This document shows, piece by piece, positions 8,124-16,590 of a DNA stretch of 64,000 nucleotides; the stretch's first letter is position 1, and the number at the start of each line of letters is the position of its first letter. Below the pieces are notes generated by a model. The model had not been told where the DNA came from. It worked only from the letters and a program-made list of their open reading frames with translations, and did not search any database. Made by a program: the position numbers and the translations under genes. Source of the stretch: an uncultured Lachnospiraceae bacterium. GTDB lineage: Bacteria > Bacillota > Clostridia > Lachnospirales > Lachnospiraceae. The stretch spans positions 1 to 64,000 of the forward strand of contig CAMNQH010000008.1 of NCBI GenBank assembly GCA_946549035.1, written 5' to 3'.

Positions 8124-9389
8124 ATGAGTTTTAACCAGACGCCCTCTTCCAACCGGGTTCATATCGGGTTTTTCGGAAGAAGGAATGCAGGAAAATCCAG
8201 CGTTGTGAATGCAGTTACAGGGCAGGAACTGGCAGTGGTATCAGAGATAAAAGGGACCACCACCGATCCGGTACAAAAGGCTATGGAGCTGCTGCCTTTA
8301 GGTCCTGTAGTGATTATCGACACACCGGGAATTGACGATGAAGGGGCTCTGGGAGAGCTGCGGATAAAAAAAACACGGCAGATACTGAATAAAACAGATG
8401 TGGCTGTGCTGGTGGTGGATATTCGGGAGGGGAAAAATTCTTCCGATAAAGCATTGCTCGCTTTATTTAAGAAGAAAGAGATTCCTTATTTGGTAGTTTA
8501 TAATAAGGCGGATTTGCTGGCGGATACAAAGGAAGAATCAGTGCTGACGTCTCAAAACGAAAATCAAACATCAGCCCGGCATTTGGAGCTTTCTGTCAGC
8601 GCAAAGACGAAAGAAGGAATTCAGAAGCTGAAGGAATGTCTGGCTTCTCTGGCAAAGCAGGAAGAGGGGGACAAACGAATTGCAGGGGATCTGGTGAATC
8701 CTTCAGATTTTGTGGTACTGGTGACGCCCATTGATAAGGCTGCTCCTAAGGGAAGACTGATCCTGCCCCAGCAGCAGACGATTCGGGACTTATTGGAAGC
8801 AGATGCGGTTACCATCGTGGTAAAAGAGGACAGGCTAAAAGAGACGCTCCGCCGGCTGGGCCAAGCGCCTAAGCTGGTGATTACAGACAGCCAGGTGTTT
8901 GCCAAAGTGGCAAGGGATACGCCTAAAGAAGTGCTTCTGACCTCTTTTTCGATTTTATTTGCCAGATACAAAGGAAATCTTTCCTCCCTTGTCCGGGGAG
9001 CGGCAGCGATCGGCAAGCTAAAAGACAAAGATCAGGTTTTGATTTCCGAGGGATGCACTCACCACAGGCAGTGCGACGATATTGGCTCTGTGAAGCTGCC
9101 GGGGTGGCTGAAAGAGTATACCGGCAAGGAGCTTACAATTTCCTTTTCTTCCGGCACAGAATTTCCGGAAAATCTAAAGGACTATGGCCTTGTGATTCAT
9201 TGCGGCGGTTGTATGCTGAATGAGCGGGAAATGAAATATCGGCTGAAATGCGCCGAAGATGCAGAGGTTCCCATGACCAATTATGGGATTGCCATTGCTT
9301 TTATGAAGGGGATTTTAAGGAGAAGCCTGGAAGTGTTTCCGGAGGTGTTATCCGATCTGGAACCCAATAAAAATACAAAGAAGAGGTAA
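8124..9389 (+). CDS. hydF: [FeFe]-hydrogenase H-cluster maturation GTPase HydF
   Basis: A 421-aa scaffold GTPase that carries the diiron precursor of the H-cluster, made by HydE and HydG, to the hydrogenase HydA. The N-terminal GTPase shows the P-loop 'GRRNAGKSS' (about 17-25), 'DTPGID' and 'NKAD'. The C-terminal iron-sulfur ligands are visible as 'CTHHRQC' (about 311) and 'HCGGC' (about 358), which is diagnostic for HydF. GGGAGG lies seven to eight bases before the ATG. HydE, HydG and a hydrogenase are not in this window, so they must be elsewhere. The gene follows the TM1266-type gene directly, as in many Clostridia. It supports a fermentative, hydrogen-evolving anaerobe. Confidence 0.95.
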   Translation: MSFNQTPSSNRVHIGFFGRRNAGKSSVVNAVTGQELAVVSEIKGTTTDPVQKAMELLPLGPVVIIDTPGIDDEGALGELRIKKTRQILNKTDVAVLVVDIREGKNSSDKALLALFKKKEIPYLVVYNKADLLADTKEESVLTSQNENQTSARHLELSVSAKTKEGIQKLKECLASLAKQEEGDKRIAGDLVNPSDFVVLVTPIDKAAPKGRLILPQQQTIRDLLEADAVTIVVKEDRLKETLRRLGQAPKLVITDSQVFAKVARDTPKEVLLTSFSILFARYKGNLSSLVRGAAAIGKLKDKDQVLISEGCTHHRQCDDIGSVKLPGWLKEYTGKELTISFSSGTEFPENLKDYGLVIHCGGCMLNEREMKYRLKCAEDAEVPMTNYGIAIAFMKGILRRSLEVFPEVLSDLEPNKNTKKR

Positions 9390-9392
9390 AAC

Positions 9393-10490
9393 ATGAAAGA
9401 AAAAAATATTGATTTACAAAACAAAACAATCTTAATCACAGGCGCGGCAGGTTTCATCGGGGGAAATCTGGCAGTAAAGCTGTTTGAAACCGTCTCTCCC
9501 ATAACAATTGTCGGAATAGACAACATGAATGATTATTACGACGTATCCATCAAAGAATACCGGCTGCGCCAGATAGAGGCTGCGTCGGCCAAAAAGGAAG
9601 GACAGTCCTGGCATTTTGTAGAGGCGTCCATTGCAGACCGGGAGGCTCTGGAGAAAGTATTTGAACAATTCCATCCGTCAGTGGTGGTAAATCTTGCGGC
9701 TCAGGCAGGGGTGCGGTATTCTATTTCCAATCCGGACGTATACCTGGAATCCAATTTGATTGGATTTTATTATATTCTGGAAGCTTGCCGTCATTCTTAT
9801 GATGGTGGAAAGAAGGGAGTAGAACATCTGGTATATGCCTCCTCTTCTTCCGTCTATGGCGCAAATGAAAAAATTCCCTATTCCACGGAGGATAAAACAG
9901 ATCAGCCGGTGTCTTTATATGCGGCTACCAAGAAAAGCAACGAGCTTTTGGCGCATTCCTACAGTAAGCTTTACGATATTCCTTCCACCGGACTGCGGTT
10001 CTTTACGGTATATGGCCCGGCAGGACGGCCGGACATGGCGTATTTTGGATTTACCGATAAATTAAGAAAAGGAGAGTCCATCCGGATTTTTAATTATGGG
10101 AATTGCAAACGTGATTTTACCTATGTTGACGATATTGTGGAAGGCGTTGTGCGGGTAATGCAGGCGGCCCCGGAGAAAAAAGCCGGCAAGGACGGGCTTC
10201 CTCTGCCGCCCTTTGACGTTTATAATATCGGCAACAGCCATCCGGAGAATCTGTTGGATTTTGTGGATATCCTGCAGCAGGAGTTAGTGCGGGCCGGAGT
10301 GCTTCCTGAGGATTATGATTTTGAGGCTCATAAGGAGCTGGTGCCTATGCAGCCTGGAGATGTGGCGGTTACATACGCAGATACCGCCCCTTTGGAGAAA
10401 GACTTTGGGTTTCGGCCCGGCACAAGCTTGCGGGAAGGGCTTCGGAAGTTTGCACAGTGGTATGGGGAGTTCTATGGAAAAAAGAATTAG
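9393..10490 (+). CDS. NAD-dependent nucleotide-sugar epimerase (UDP-glucuronate 4-epimerase-like)
   Basis: A 365-aa extended short-chain dehydrogenase/reductase. The Rossmann glycine motif 'TGAAGFIG' is at about residues 17-24 and the catalytic Ser and Tyr-x3-Lys are seen in 'YASSSSVYG' and 'YAATKKSNE'. 'RFFTVYGPAGRPDMA' fits the CapI/LspL group of UDP-glucuronate (UDP-hexose) 4-epimerases that supply galacturonate-type sugars for surface polysaccharide. The ATG is three bases after the hydF stop, so it is translated from the end of the hydF message. A terminator hairpin follows. The exact nucleotide sugar is not certain from sequence. Confidence 0.85.
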   Translation: MKEKNIDLQNKTILITGAAGFIGGNLAVKLFETVSPITIVGIDNMNDYYDVSIKEYRLRQIEAASAKKEGQSWHFVEASIADREALEKVFEQFHPSVVVNLAAQAGVRYSISNPDVYLESNLIGFYYILEACRHSYDGGKKGVEHLVYASSSSVYGANEKIPYSTEDKTDQPVSLYAATKKSNELLAHSYSKLYDIPSTGLRFFTVYGPAGRPDMAYFGFTDKLRKGESIRIFNYGNCKRDFTYVDDIVEGVVRVMQAAPEKKAGKDGLPLPPFDVYNIGNSHPENLLDFVDILQQELVRAGVLPEDYDFEAHKELVPMQPGDVAVTYADTAPLEKDFGFRPGTSLREGLRKFAQWYGEFYGKKN

Positions 10491-10506
10491 AGAAACCATG
10501 TATCGG

Positions 10507-10548
10507 TGGCAGGAGAAAAGCTATGCTCCTGCCATTATGTATTTATAA
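10507..10548. terminator. Terminator between convergent genes
   Basis: TGGCAGGAG (10507-10515) pairs perfectly with CTCCTGCCA (10526-10534) around a 10-base loop and is followed by a T-rich stretch. It separates the epimerase from the convergent methyltransferase and could act in both directions. Confidence 0.7.
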
Positions 10549-10577
10549 AACCTGGCAAAACGATTTGCAGACAGCGG

Positions 10578-11360
10578 CTATTTCTGGCAAATAAACATAC
10601 CGTATTCTTTGGGGATGTTTAGAATCCCATGTACCATTTCTTTTTCTAGTACTTTTTTTAACGTTTGTCTTCCAAGTTCTGCAACAGGCGGACGATTGGT
10701 TAAGGAGTAGATATAATCCAATACATCGTCTATCTTGGTAACTGCGAGGGAGTCCTGATAATCCAGCCTTTGAATATGGGAAAAATGATTTTTTAAAATT
10801 GTGGCTCCGTTTTGCAGGGTAAAGCGTTTATTGGTAGTGTCTGTGATTCCATAATTTTTGCACAAACCGGTAATAAAAGGCATAATTCCATTTTTACCGT
10901 AAGTAGCACAATAAAAATATCCGTCTTGATTCAGAACCCGCCGGACTTCTGATAAGCCTTTGTCCAGATTAGGAACATGATATAACATCATATTTGCAAT
11001 TACCCTGTCAAAACAGTGATTAGGATAGGGAATGGTTTCAATATCCACCAGGTCGAAGAAAATATTTTTTTGTTCCCCTAAGGTATTTTGAGTGATGGAA
11101 ATCATTTCCTTTGAAAAGTCTGTCAGGGTTAATGTGACCGTTTTATCCAATAAAGGCAGCTTTGCTTTCCATATATCCCCTGTGCCGCATCCAAGCTCCA
11201 GTACCTTGCTGTTAGGCGAAAGGTCATAGTGGGAAAACAGCCAGTTTCCAAAACCTAATTTATTGGTGGAATATTTTGCATGAATCGAGATTCTTGTGTT
11301 TAGATTGTCTGCTGTTTTATATTGTTCCTTCACAGCGATTCGCTGATTCGTTGATTCCAT
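10578..11360 (-). CDS. Class I SAM-dependent methyltransferase
   Basis: A 260-aa Rossmann-fold methyltransferase. Motif I 'VLELGCGTGDIW' (about residues 63-74) binds S-adenosylmethionine, motif II 'TLTDFSKEM' follows, and 'FDRVIANMMLYHVPN' plus 'GYFYCATYG' match the Methyltransf_11 layout (UbiE-like). The methyl acceptor is not evident. The ATG has TAGGAGGT upstream. The gene is on the opposite strand to the preceding run and has no functional partner nearby, so no pathway can be assigned. Confidence 0.85.
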   Translation of the reverse strand: MESTNQRIAVKEQYKTADNLNTRISIHAKYSTNKLGFGNWLFSHYDLSPNSKVLELGCGTGDIWKAKLPLLDKTVTLTLTDFSKEMISITQNTLGEQKNIFFDLVDIETIPYPNHCFDRVIANMMLYHVPNLDKGLSEVRRVLNQDGYFYCATYGKNGIMPFITGLCKNYGITDTTNKRFTLQNGATILKNHFSHIQRLDYQDSLAVTKIDDVLDYIYSLTNRPPVAELGRQTLKKVLEKEMVHGILNIPKEYGMFICQK

Positions 11361-11520
11361 ACTACCTCCTAAATGTTAGTATGCCAATATGGCTGTAATG
11401 GTGAAAAACCAGAAATTATACTTTATAAAAAGCGATAAATTGGCAGTATAAAAGAAGACAGAATTCTGCGTCTTGTGGGTAGGCACTGCTGGGTAGCTCT
11501 TTGCTGCCCGAACATGGTGC

Positions 11521-11904
11521 TTATATTTCTGACAGAAAAATTTCTGCCATTCCCGTTAATCCGTATCGGGATACCAATTCTTCTATGCCTGATTTTATTT
11601 CAGCTCGGCAGAAATCGTTCTTCTGTAAAAAATCATCATCTTTGTTATTGAGGTAAGAATAAAATAGCAGTGCAACCTCCAAATTTACCATATTGTTCTC
11701 AGACGTCATTTCGAATATCTGATTTTCAGCTTCGCTGATATTCCCATTATCAACCAAATCCAATAACTTTTCTAAGGTGTCTCGGCTTTCTTTTTCCTCC
11801 AATAAATCTTTTATAGGATTGTCGGTATCAATATGGAAAAGCAGCTTCAATAGCGTACGTATCATTTCTTTTATCAGTCTCATAATATAATCCTGTTCAA
11901 ACAC
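11521..11904 (-). CDS. DUF6483 family protein
   Basis: A 127-aa acidic, mostly helical protein. The opening 'QDYIMRLIKEMIRTLLKLLF' is characteristic of a small Firmicute family I recognise as DUF6483, which has no known function. The start is a GTG (complement of 11902-11904) with AAGGAG seven bases upstream. There is no signal peptide or membrane span. The gene is isolated between a methyltransferase and a decayed region. Confidence 0.65.
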   Translation of the reverse strand: MFEQDYIMRLIKEMIRTLLKLLFHIDTDNPIKDLLEEKESRDTLEKLLDLVDNGNISEAENQIFEMTSENNMVNLEVALLFYSYLNNKDDDFLQKNDFCRAEIKSGIEELVSRYGLTGMAEIFLSEI

Positions 11905-12164
11905 TTAAATGCTCCTTCCTGTAATTACTTTTCACTAGGTAATTGTGAAAGTTAAAGCCACGAGAATATTCTGACAATATATTTCATTCAAAGTCTGTTG
12001 AATCAAGCATTCCAATAAGCCCAATAAAGAAGAGCCCGCATAAATACGGGATTCCTTAGAGTATAATTTTCATCGGAAAAAATAAAAGGAAGAGACCGAA
12101 ACTTCTTTCCAATCATGCAGATTTGTCTTATTGTTTAACTGCCCAAAAAATACAAGGAGTCTGT

Positions 12165-12233
12165 ATGATGAAATCAATGATAACTGAAAACGGGGTAACT
12201 TTCAAGAACTTAGAGAAAAATATTTATGCTTGA
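12165..12233 (+). pseudogene. 5' remnant of an ISLre2-type transposase
   Basis: A 22-codon frame with a good ribosome binding site (AAGGAG, 5 bases from the ATG). It reads 'ITENGVTFKNLEKNIY' before a stop. That phrase resembles the N-terminus of ISLre2-family (UPF0236) transposases, which are several hundred residues long. Everything downstream is missing, so this looks like the end of an insertion sequence left after deletion. In the surrounding 11905-12304 stretch I see no intact gene, only AT-rich sequence and a weak CCCG/CGGG dyad at about 12036-12051. Confidence 0.4.
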
Positions 12234-12304
12234 TTACTTGACAGTAACCTAGTGGAAATTTTCTGTCAGTGCTGATTGAAAAAAATGGGAAAGGAGTGTT
12301 ATAA

Positions 12305-12611
12305 TATAAACGAATACAATGGAAAGATTTTGTAAATGGAAAATATGACGTAGTTCTTTCTCAGGTAACATTGGATGAAATAGAGAAGTGTTCCGAAAGA
12401 AAAAGGAATAAACTGTATGATTAAGAGCTTTGATGACTGTCAGCATATTGCTGCCGCTGTTGTTAGTGCTTGTGACTGCATTATATCATGGAACTTTAAG
12501 CATATTGTAAATATCAAAACAATCAGAGGCGTAAGAGCAATTACAAATCTGGAAGGTTATAAAGGAATAGATATTATCAATCCATCTGTATTATTGGAAA
12601 GTGAGGGATGA
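12305..12611 (+). pseudogene. Broken PIN-domain toxin-like gene
   Basis: Two PIN-domain pieces lie in different frames. The first (12305-12424) reads 'WKDFVNGKYDVVLSQVTLDE' and stops at 12422. The second (12417-12611, 64 codons from an ATG) continues with 'FDDCQHIAAAVV' and 'IISWNFKHI', the C-terminal acidic cluster of VapC-like PIN RNases. The amino-terminal Asp strand and a central segment are missing, and an in-frame stop precedes the first piece. I interpret this as an intact toxin that suffered a 5' truncation, an internal deletion and a frameshift. The second frame overlaps the next small gene by four bases (ATGA), as in the original operon. Confidence 0.65.
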
Positions 12612-12805
12612 CTATGGAAGCATTGGTTATTAGTCCGGATTTTACGATTGAGGATATTCACAAGATTAGGGAACAGAACTATGAACGGACAAAAGAAATG
12701 ACAGTAGCGGAGAAGGTTGCGTATTATAACAATTCCGGAAAAGAAGCGGAAAAAGAGATTGAACGGAGAAGAGCATTAAAGCGGAAAGCTGTAGCGAGTA
12801 TGTAA
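12608..12805 (+). CDS. Small antitoxin-like protein partnered with the broken PIN gene
   Basis: A 65-aa, highly charged protein ('DIHKIREQNYERTKEM', 'KEAEKEIERRRALKRK') with no membrane segment. It overlaps the broken PIN reading frame by four bases, which is how PIN-toxin operons are often arranged. Its intact frame while the toxin is decayed fits an orphan antitoxin or accessory protein. An alternative ATG exists two codons in. Family assignment is by context only. Confidence 0.5.
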   Translation: MTMEALVISPDFTIEDIHKIREQNYERTKEMTVAEKVAYYNNSGKEAEKEIERRRALKRKAVASM

Positions 12806-12866
12806 AAACTTAACATTTTGGAATCGGTCTAACTTTTTAGTCGGAAAATGAAAGTGTTAAAAATGT

Positions 12867-12912
12867 AAGAAGCATCAACGGATGAATGAATGATCTGAAG
12901 ATGCTTCTTTTG
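12867..12912 (+). terminator. Rho-independent terminator
   Basis: AAGAAGCATC (12867-12876) pairs perfectly with GATGCTTCTT (12900-12909), followed by T-rich sequence. It closes the PIN remnant operon. From here to 13139 I see only AT-rich sequence with no supportable gene. Confidence 0.75.
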
Positions 12913-13139
12913 TGTCCTGCTGTCTATTATGGATTTCAGTGAATGAGTTTTGGGGATATTTGTGGAATTAAATAAAAATTATCTACTAGCTAATTTATCA
13001 CATTTCTATTAAGCTTCGTATTTAAATTTTTCTTAAATCACAATTACCCCTCTTTCCATTGAAACTCTCGTTCAAAATTTGATGCTTGAAAATGCTTCAT
13101 CATAAAATACATAAATTTCCTAAAACAGGGACACGATAA

Positions 13140-13177
13140 CAGAGACGGAAGAATGAAAGGCTCCGCCTCTGTTTTTA
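13140..13177 (+). terminator. Hairpin with T-tract just upstream of ldh
   Basis: CAGAGACGGA (13140-13149) can pair with TCCGCCTCTG (13162-13171) with one mismatch, followed by TTTTTAG. It ends only about 28 bases before the ldh start, so it could be a terminator for upstream transcription or an attenuator in the ldh leader. Confidence 0.5.
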
Positions 13178-13205
13178 GTTTATAAGAAAGAGCGAGGAAA
13201 CAATA

Positions 13206-14159
13206 ATGGAACGGAACATGAACCCAAGGAAGGCGGCGGTGATCGGATGCGGTTTTGTAGGCGCGGCTACCGCCTTTACCTTGATGCAAAGCAGACTTTT
13301 TACAGAACTGGTATTGCTGGATGCAAATTTTGACAAAGCGGACGGAGAAGCAAAGGACATTGCCCATGGGATTCCCTTTGCCGGGCAGATGGAGATCTAT
13401 GCCGGAGATTATGACGATATTGGGGACGCCGCCGTGATTATTGTAACTGCAGGAGCAAACCAGAAGCCGGAGGAAACCAGGCTGGATCTGGTTCATAAGA
13501 ATGTGGCCATTTATAAGAGCATTATTCCAAAGATTGCAAGACAAAAATTCAAAGGCATTCTTTTGGTGGTATCCAATCCGGTGGATATTCTCACCTATGC
13601 GGCGGTAAAATTAAGTGGGTTTCCAGAACACCGGGTGATCGGGTCGGGGACGGTGCTGGATACGGCTAGGCTGAAATATGCTTTAAGCCAGCATTTGGGG
13701 GTGGACAGCCGAAGCATTCATTCCTTTATCATTGGAGAACATGGGGATAGTGAGATTGCTGCCTTTAGCAGTACGAATGTGTCAGGGATTCCCTTAAATA
13801 ATTTCTGTGAGCTGCGGGGGCATTTTCATCACGAAGAGGCTATGGAAGAAATTTCAGAAAACGTAAAAAACTGCGCCTACGAAATTATTGCTAAAAAACA
13901 GGCCACTTATTATGGAATTGCTATGTCTGTGAAGCGAATCTGTCAGTGTATTATGATGAATGAGCGATCCATTTTACCTATATCCGCCATGATGCATGGG
14001 GAGTATGGCGTCAGCGGGATTGCCCTGTCCATGCCGGCAGTGGTGGGAATGCATGGGATAGAGACGCATGTGCCCATTGCGTTAAATGAGGAGGAGACAA
14101 AGCAGCTGTTACATTCAGCGGAAATATTGAAAGGAATTGTAAAGGAACTGGATTTGTGA
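13206..14159 (+). CDS. ldh: L-lactate dehydrogenase
   Basis: A 317-aa NAD-dependent L-lactate dehydrogenase that interconverts pyruvate and lactate in the cytoplasm and re-oxidises NADH in fermentation. The nucleotide motif 'IGCGFVGAA' is at about residues 13-21. The substrate-specificity loop reads 'GANQKPEETRLDL', with the Gln typical of lactate rather than malate dehydrogenase and the catalytic Arg. The catalytic His is in 'IGEHGDSE' (about 180). The start at 13206 has GAGGAAA seven bases upstream. It appears monocistronic. Confidence 0.93.
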   Translation: MERNMNPRKAAVIGCGFVGAATAFTLMQSRLFTELVLLDANFDKADGEAKDIAHGIPFAGQMEIYAGDYDDIGDAAVIIVTAGANQKPEETRLDLVHKNVAIYKSIIPKIARQKFKGILLVVSNPVDILTYAAVKLSGFPEHRVIGSGTVLDTARLKYALSQHLGVDSRSIHSFIIGEHGDSEIAAFSSTNVSGIPLNNFCELRGHFHHEEAMEEISENVKNCAYEIIAKKQATYYGIAMSVKRICQCIMMNERSILPISAMMHGEYGVSGIALSMPAVVGMHGIETHVPIALNEEETKQLLHSAEILKGIVKELDL

Positions 14160-14184
14160 AATAAAAAAGTATAGAAGATGATTA

Positions 14185-14214
14185 TTGACCACCTGCCCCG
14201 CTTTGAAGTATAAT
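14185..14214 (+). promoter_or_regulatory. Sigma-A promoter of the FIST/chemoreceptor pair
   Basis: TTGACC (14185-14190), 18-base spacer, TATAAT (14209-14214), about 55 bases before the FIST start. Confidence 0.7.
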
Positions 14215-14269
14215 ATTGCTATGGAAGTACCTGGAAGAAAAAATGTGATTAGGAAGAGAGGGTATTATT

Positions 14270-15325
14270 TTGAGACAGTTTTTCGGAATGAGCCAAAGCG
14301 GGAATCTGCAGGAAGCAGTCCGCGGGCTGAATCAACCCCAGTTGATCATGCTGCTGTCCAATAGCGACCAATTTGAAGCACATGTGAAGAAGCTGGAAGA
14401 GTTATATCCGCAAGTTCCAAGCATCGGGTGTATTGGAATGTGTTATGATACAAAAGTGGTGACGAAGGGCGTTGGAGTGATTGCTTTTTATGATGGGGTC
14501 ACCGCGGCTGCGAATGTGTTGGAAGAAGTTTCTGTTATGCCGGTGAAATATATCAAGCGGCTGGAGCAAGACGTACAGTTGATCAAAGGTTCCCATGAAG
14601 ATACGGTGTGCATTGATTTTTGCTCCGGCAATGACGCCTGTGCCCTGACAACCATATACAGCGTATTAAAACGAAGAAATATTTCCCTGGTAGGCGGAAC
14701 CGGGGATGCAGGAAAGGTATCTGCAAACGGCAAAATTTATCAGGACGCAGTGGCCTATGCCGTGGTGAAAAATAACCATGGAAGAGTAAAGGCATATAAG
14801 GAAAATATCTACCACAAGATGGGAGATTACCGCTTTATCGCTTCCAACACGGATAAAGCCAATTACATAATCGGCAGGCTGAACGGAAAGCCAGCCAAAC
14901 ATGTCTATCAGGAAATTCTTCATGTAACAGAACAGGAAATACAGACTCAGACGTTTAAAAATCCCTTCGGAAAAATTAACGGAGACGAGACTTGTATTAT
15001 TTCTATCAAGGAAGTCAATCGGGACGCATTGGCTTGCTTTCGCCAGGTAAATGATTCGGATGTGTTGATTATGCTGGAGCTTGGAGATTATAAGGCTATC
15101 GTAAAAGACACCATCCATAAGATGCAACATGATTTTCCCAGAATCTCGGCCGTATTTTCCGTGAACTGTCTGTTCCGGTATTTGCTGTTTAGCGATAATC
15201 ATTATATGGAAGAATATCTGCGGGAGATGAGCGTTTTGGGCAGCCACGCAGGCTTGGTGGGATATGGAGAGCATTATAATAATCAGTTTGTCAACCAGTC
15301 TATGACATGTGTTGCGTTTGAATAG
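14270..15325 (+). CDS. FIST-domain small-ligand sensor protein
   Basis: A 351-aa soluble protein with FIST N and FIST C domains. The N-terminal half (about 1-200) has 'VPSIGCIGMCYD', 'SLVGGTGDAGKV' and 'YQDAVAYAVV'; the C-terminal half has 'VFSVNCLFRYL' and 'HAGLVGYGEHYNNQFVNQS', the FIST_C signature. FIST domains are thought to bind small ligands such as amino acids and feed signalling proteins. The start is a TTG preceded by AGGAAGAGAGGG; no better ATG is available. Its stop lies only 10 bases before the chemoreceptor gene, so the two probably form one sensory unit. Confidence 0.85.
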   Translation: MRQFFGMSQSGNLQEAVRGLNQPQLIMLLSNSDQFEAHVKKLEELYPQVPSIGCIGMCYDTKVVTKGVGVIAFYDGVTAAANVLEEVSVMPVKYIKRLEQDVQLIKGSHEDTVCIDFCSGNDACALTTIYSVLKRRNISLVGGTGDAGKVSANGKIYQDAVAYAVVKNNHGRVKAYKENIYHKMGDYRFIASNTDKANYIIGRLNGKPAKHVYQEILHVTEQEIQTQTFKNPFGKINGDETCIISIKEVNRDALACFRQVNDSDVLIMLELGDYKAIVKDTIHKMQHDFPRISAVFSVNCLFRYLLFSDNHYMEEYLREMSVLGSHAGLVGYGEHYNNQFVNQSMTCVAFE

Positions 15326-15335
15326 GGGGAAGTAT

Positions 15336-16259
15336 ATGAAATTACGGAAAAAATCCCAACAGGAATCTAAAAGCCTGTATCCGGTATTATATGTAATGGA
15401 GAGCTTGAAGGATTATCATCGCATTCTGGTGCAGGGTGAGGTGGAATCCCTTCACGAGTTGAGTCTGGTAAGCAAATCCTTTGAGGATGTGCTGGAGGAT
15501 TCCGAAGGATTTCGAGGGACGCTGGAGGAATTTGAACAAAATTTTTCCAATATCAACGCGGTTTCCAGCCAGTTTGCGGAAGTAAAAGAAAATATTACCC
15601 AGTCCGTGGATCAGGCCCAGAACGAAGTGGAGGAACTAAGAAACAGTTCTATTACAGTGGATTCTTATTTTGGCGAGATGCAGAGTACTTTTGAAGATTT
15701 TGAATTGTCACTGAAAGAGATTAAAAAATGCATGGGTAAAATCGTATCCATCGCAGACCAAACCAACATTCTTTCCATGAATGCTTCCATCGAGGCTGCA
15801 AGATCCGGGGAACAGGGAAAAGGATTCGCCGTGGTAGCGGGAGAGGTGAAAAAACTGTCGGACGAGATCAAGAATCTGGTTGCGGCGGTGGACGCCAGTG
15901 TAGGAGAGGTGGAGAAGGGAGCAGACAAGCTCAATGCAAGTATTAATTCTTCTCATCAGGCGTTGGGACAGAGTCTGTCAAAAGTAGACGAGACGTATGA
16001 TATGTTTGACAGTATTACCCAGGCCGCGGAAGGGGCGACTTCCGTACAGACAGAGATTTCCCAGGTGATCGATAATACCAGGGCGGAACTTCAGGAATTA
16101 TGTACCTTTTTTGATAAGCTGAAAAAAGGGTATCAGGAGGTAACGCAGCATATTGACCGGGCCAGCAAAATGGGGACTACCAAAAGCGCCATGTTTGAAG
16201 ATATTGATAATATGATGGCCCAGATTCCGCCTGTCATCGAGGATTATACTGCCGGGTAG
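15336..16259 (+). CDS. Soluble methyl-accepting chemotaxis-type signalling protein
   Basis: A 307-aa cytoplasmic chemoreceptor-like protein. It has the conserved hairpin tip '[20 protein letters not shown]' at about residues 144-163 flanked by long heptad-repeat helices, so it should bind CheA/CheW. There is no transmembrane segment and no HAMP domain, unlike the receptor at 26615-28315. The ATG at 15336 follows a GGGGGA by five bases. The start and the ribosome binding site overlap the end of the FIST gene. The likely arrangement is that the FIST protein senses a cytoplasmic ligand and this protein passes the signal on. Confidence 0.85.
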   Translation: MKLRKKSQQESKSLYPVLYVMESLKDYHRILVQGEVESLHELSLVSKSFEDVLEDSEGFRGTLEEFEQNFSNINAVSSQFAEVKENITQSVDQAQNEVEELRNSSITVDSYFGEMQSTFEDFELSLKEIKKCMGKIVSIADQTNILSMNASIEAARSGEQGKGFAVVAGEVKKLSDEIKNLVAAVDASVGEVEKGADKLNASINSSHQALGQSLSKVDETYDMFDSITQAAEGATSVQTEISQVIDNTRAELQELCTFFDKLKKGYQEVTQHIDRASKMGTTKSAMFEDIDNMMAQIPPVIEDYTAG

Positions 16260-16288
16260 CGTTTTGGCAGAATCTTCTGAAAAAATGA

Positions 16289-16389
16289 AAGCCCCAGGAT
16301 TTGCTGGTCATTAAAAGCATTGACCGCCTGGGGCGGAATTATGAGCAGATACTGAAAAGAGTGGAGGGAATTGCCCTTGCCAAGCAATG
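16289..16389 (+). pseudogene. Serine recombinase (resolvase) remnant
   Basis: A 33-codon fragment that reads 'DLLVIKSIDRLGRNYEQIL', a highly conserved stretch of the resolvase/invertase catalytic domain including the 'S-x-D-R-L-x-R' active-site segment. It then jumps to 'GIALAKQ' and a stop, skipping most of the protein. A stop codon precedes it in frame. It is the scar of a deleted mobile element just upstream of the surface-polymer cluster. Confidence 0.6.
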
Positions 16390-16427
16390 AGCAGTGTCCC
16401 AGTCCATTGTTACAGCGTCCAGAGGGA

Positions 16428-16590
16428 CAAAATGTATACGTTTTGTTCGTGACAGTTATTCTACTATATCTTTTTTACAAATCAATTCTTTCTTGCAAAA
16501 AATATCTATTTTTAAAAAAATTTTCCATATTAAAACGACAAAATTGTTTCTTTTTTTCGGTATAAATGTGTCCAAAACGTATACCATTTG
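16428..16590. repeat. 163-bp AT-rich segment bounded by an inverted repeat
   Basis: CAAAATGTATACGTTTTG (16428-16445) is matched in inverted orientation at 16573-16590 (16 of 18 positions, with a perfect 12-bp core GTATACGTTTTG). The enclosed 127 bases are very AT-rich with no credible gene. It could be a miniature inverted-repeat element linked to the adjacent recombinase scar, or a pair of regulator-binding sites for the downstream cluster. The remaining sequence to 16729 contains only a short GGGTG/CCCC dyad. Confidence 0.5.

Noticed and set aside
13140..13205. Riboswitch or T-box in the ldh leader
   Set aside because: Only one short hairpin with a T-tract is visible, with no conserved T-box or aptamer sequence.
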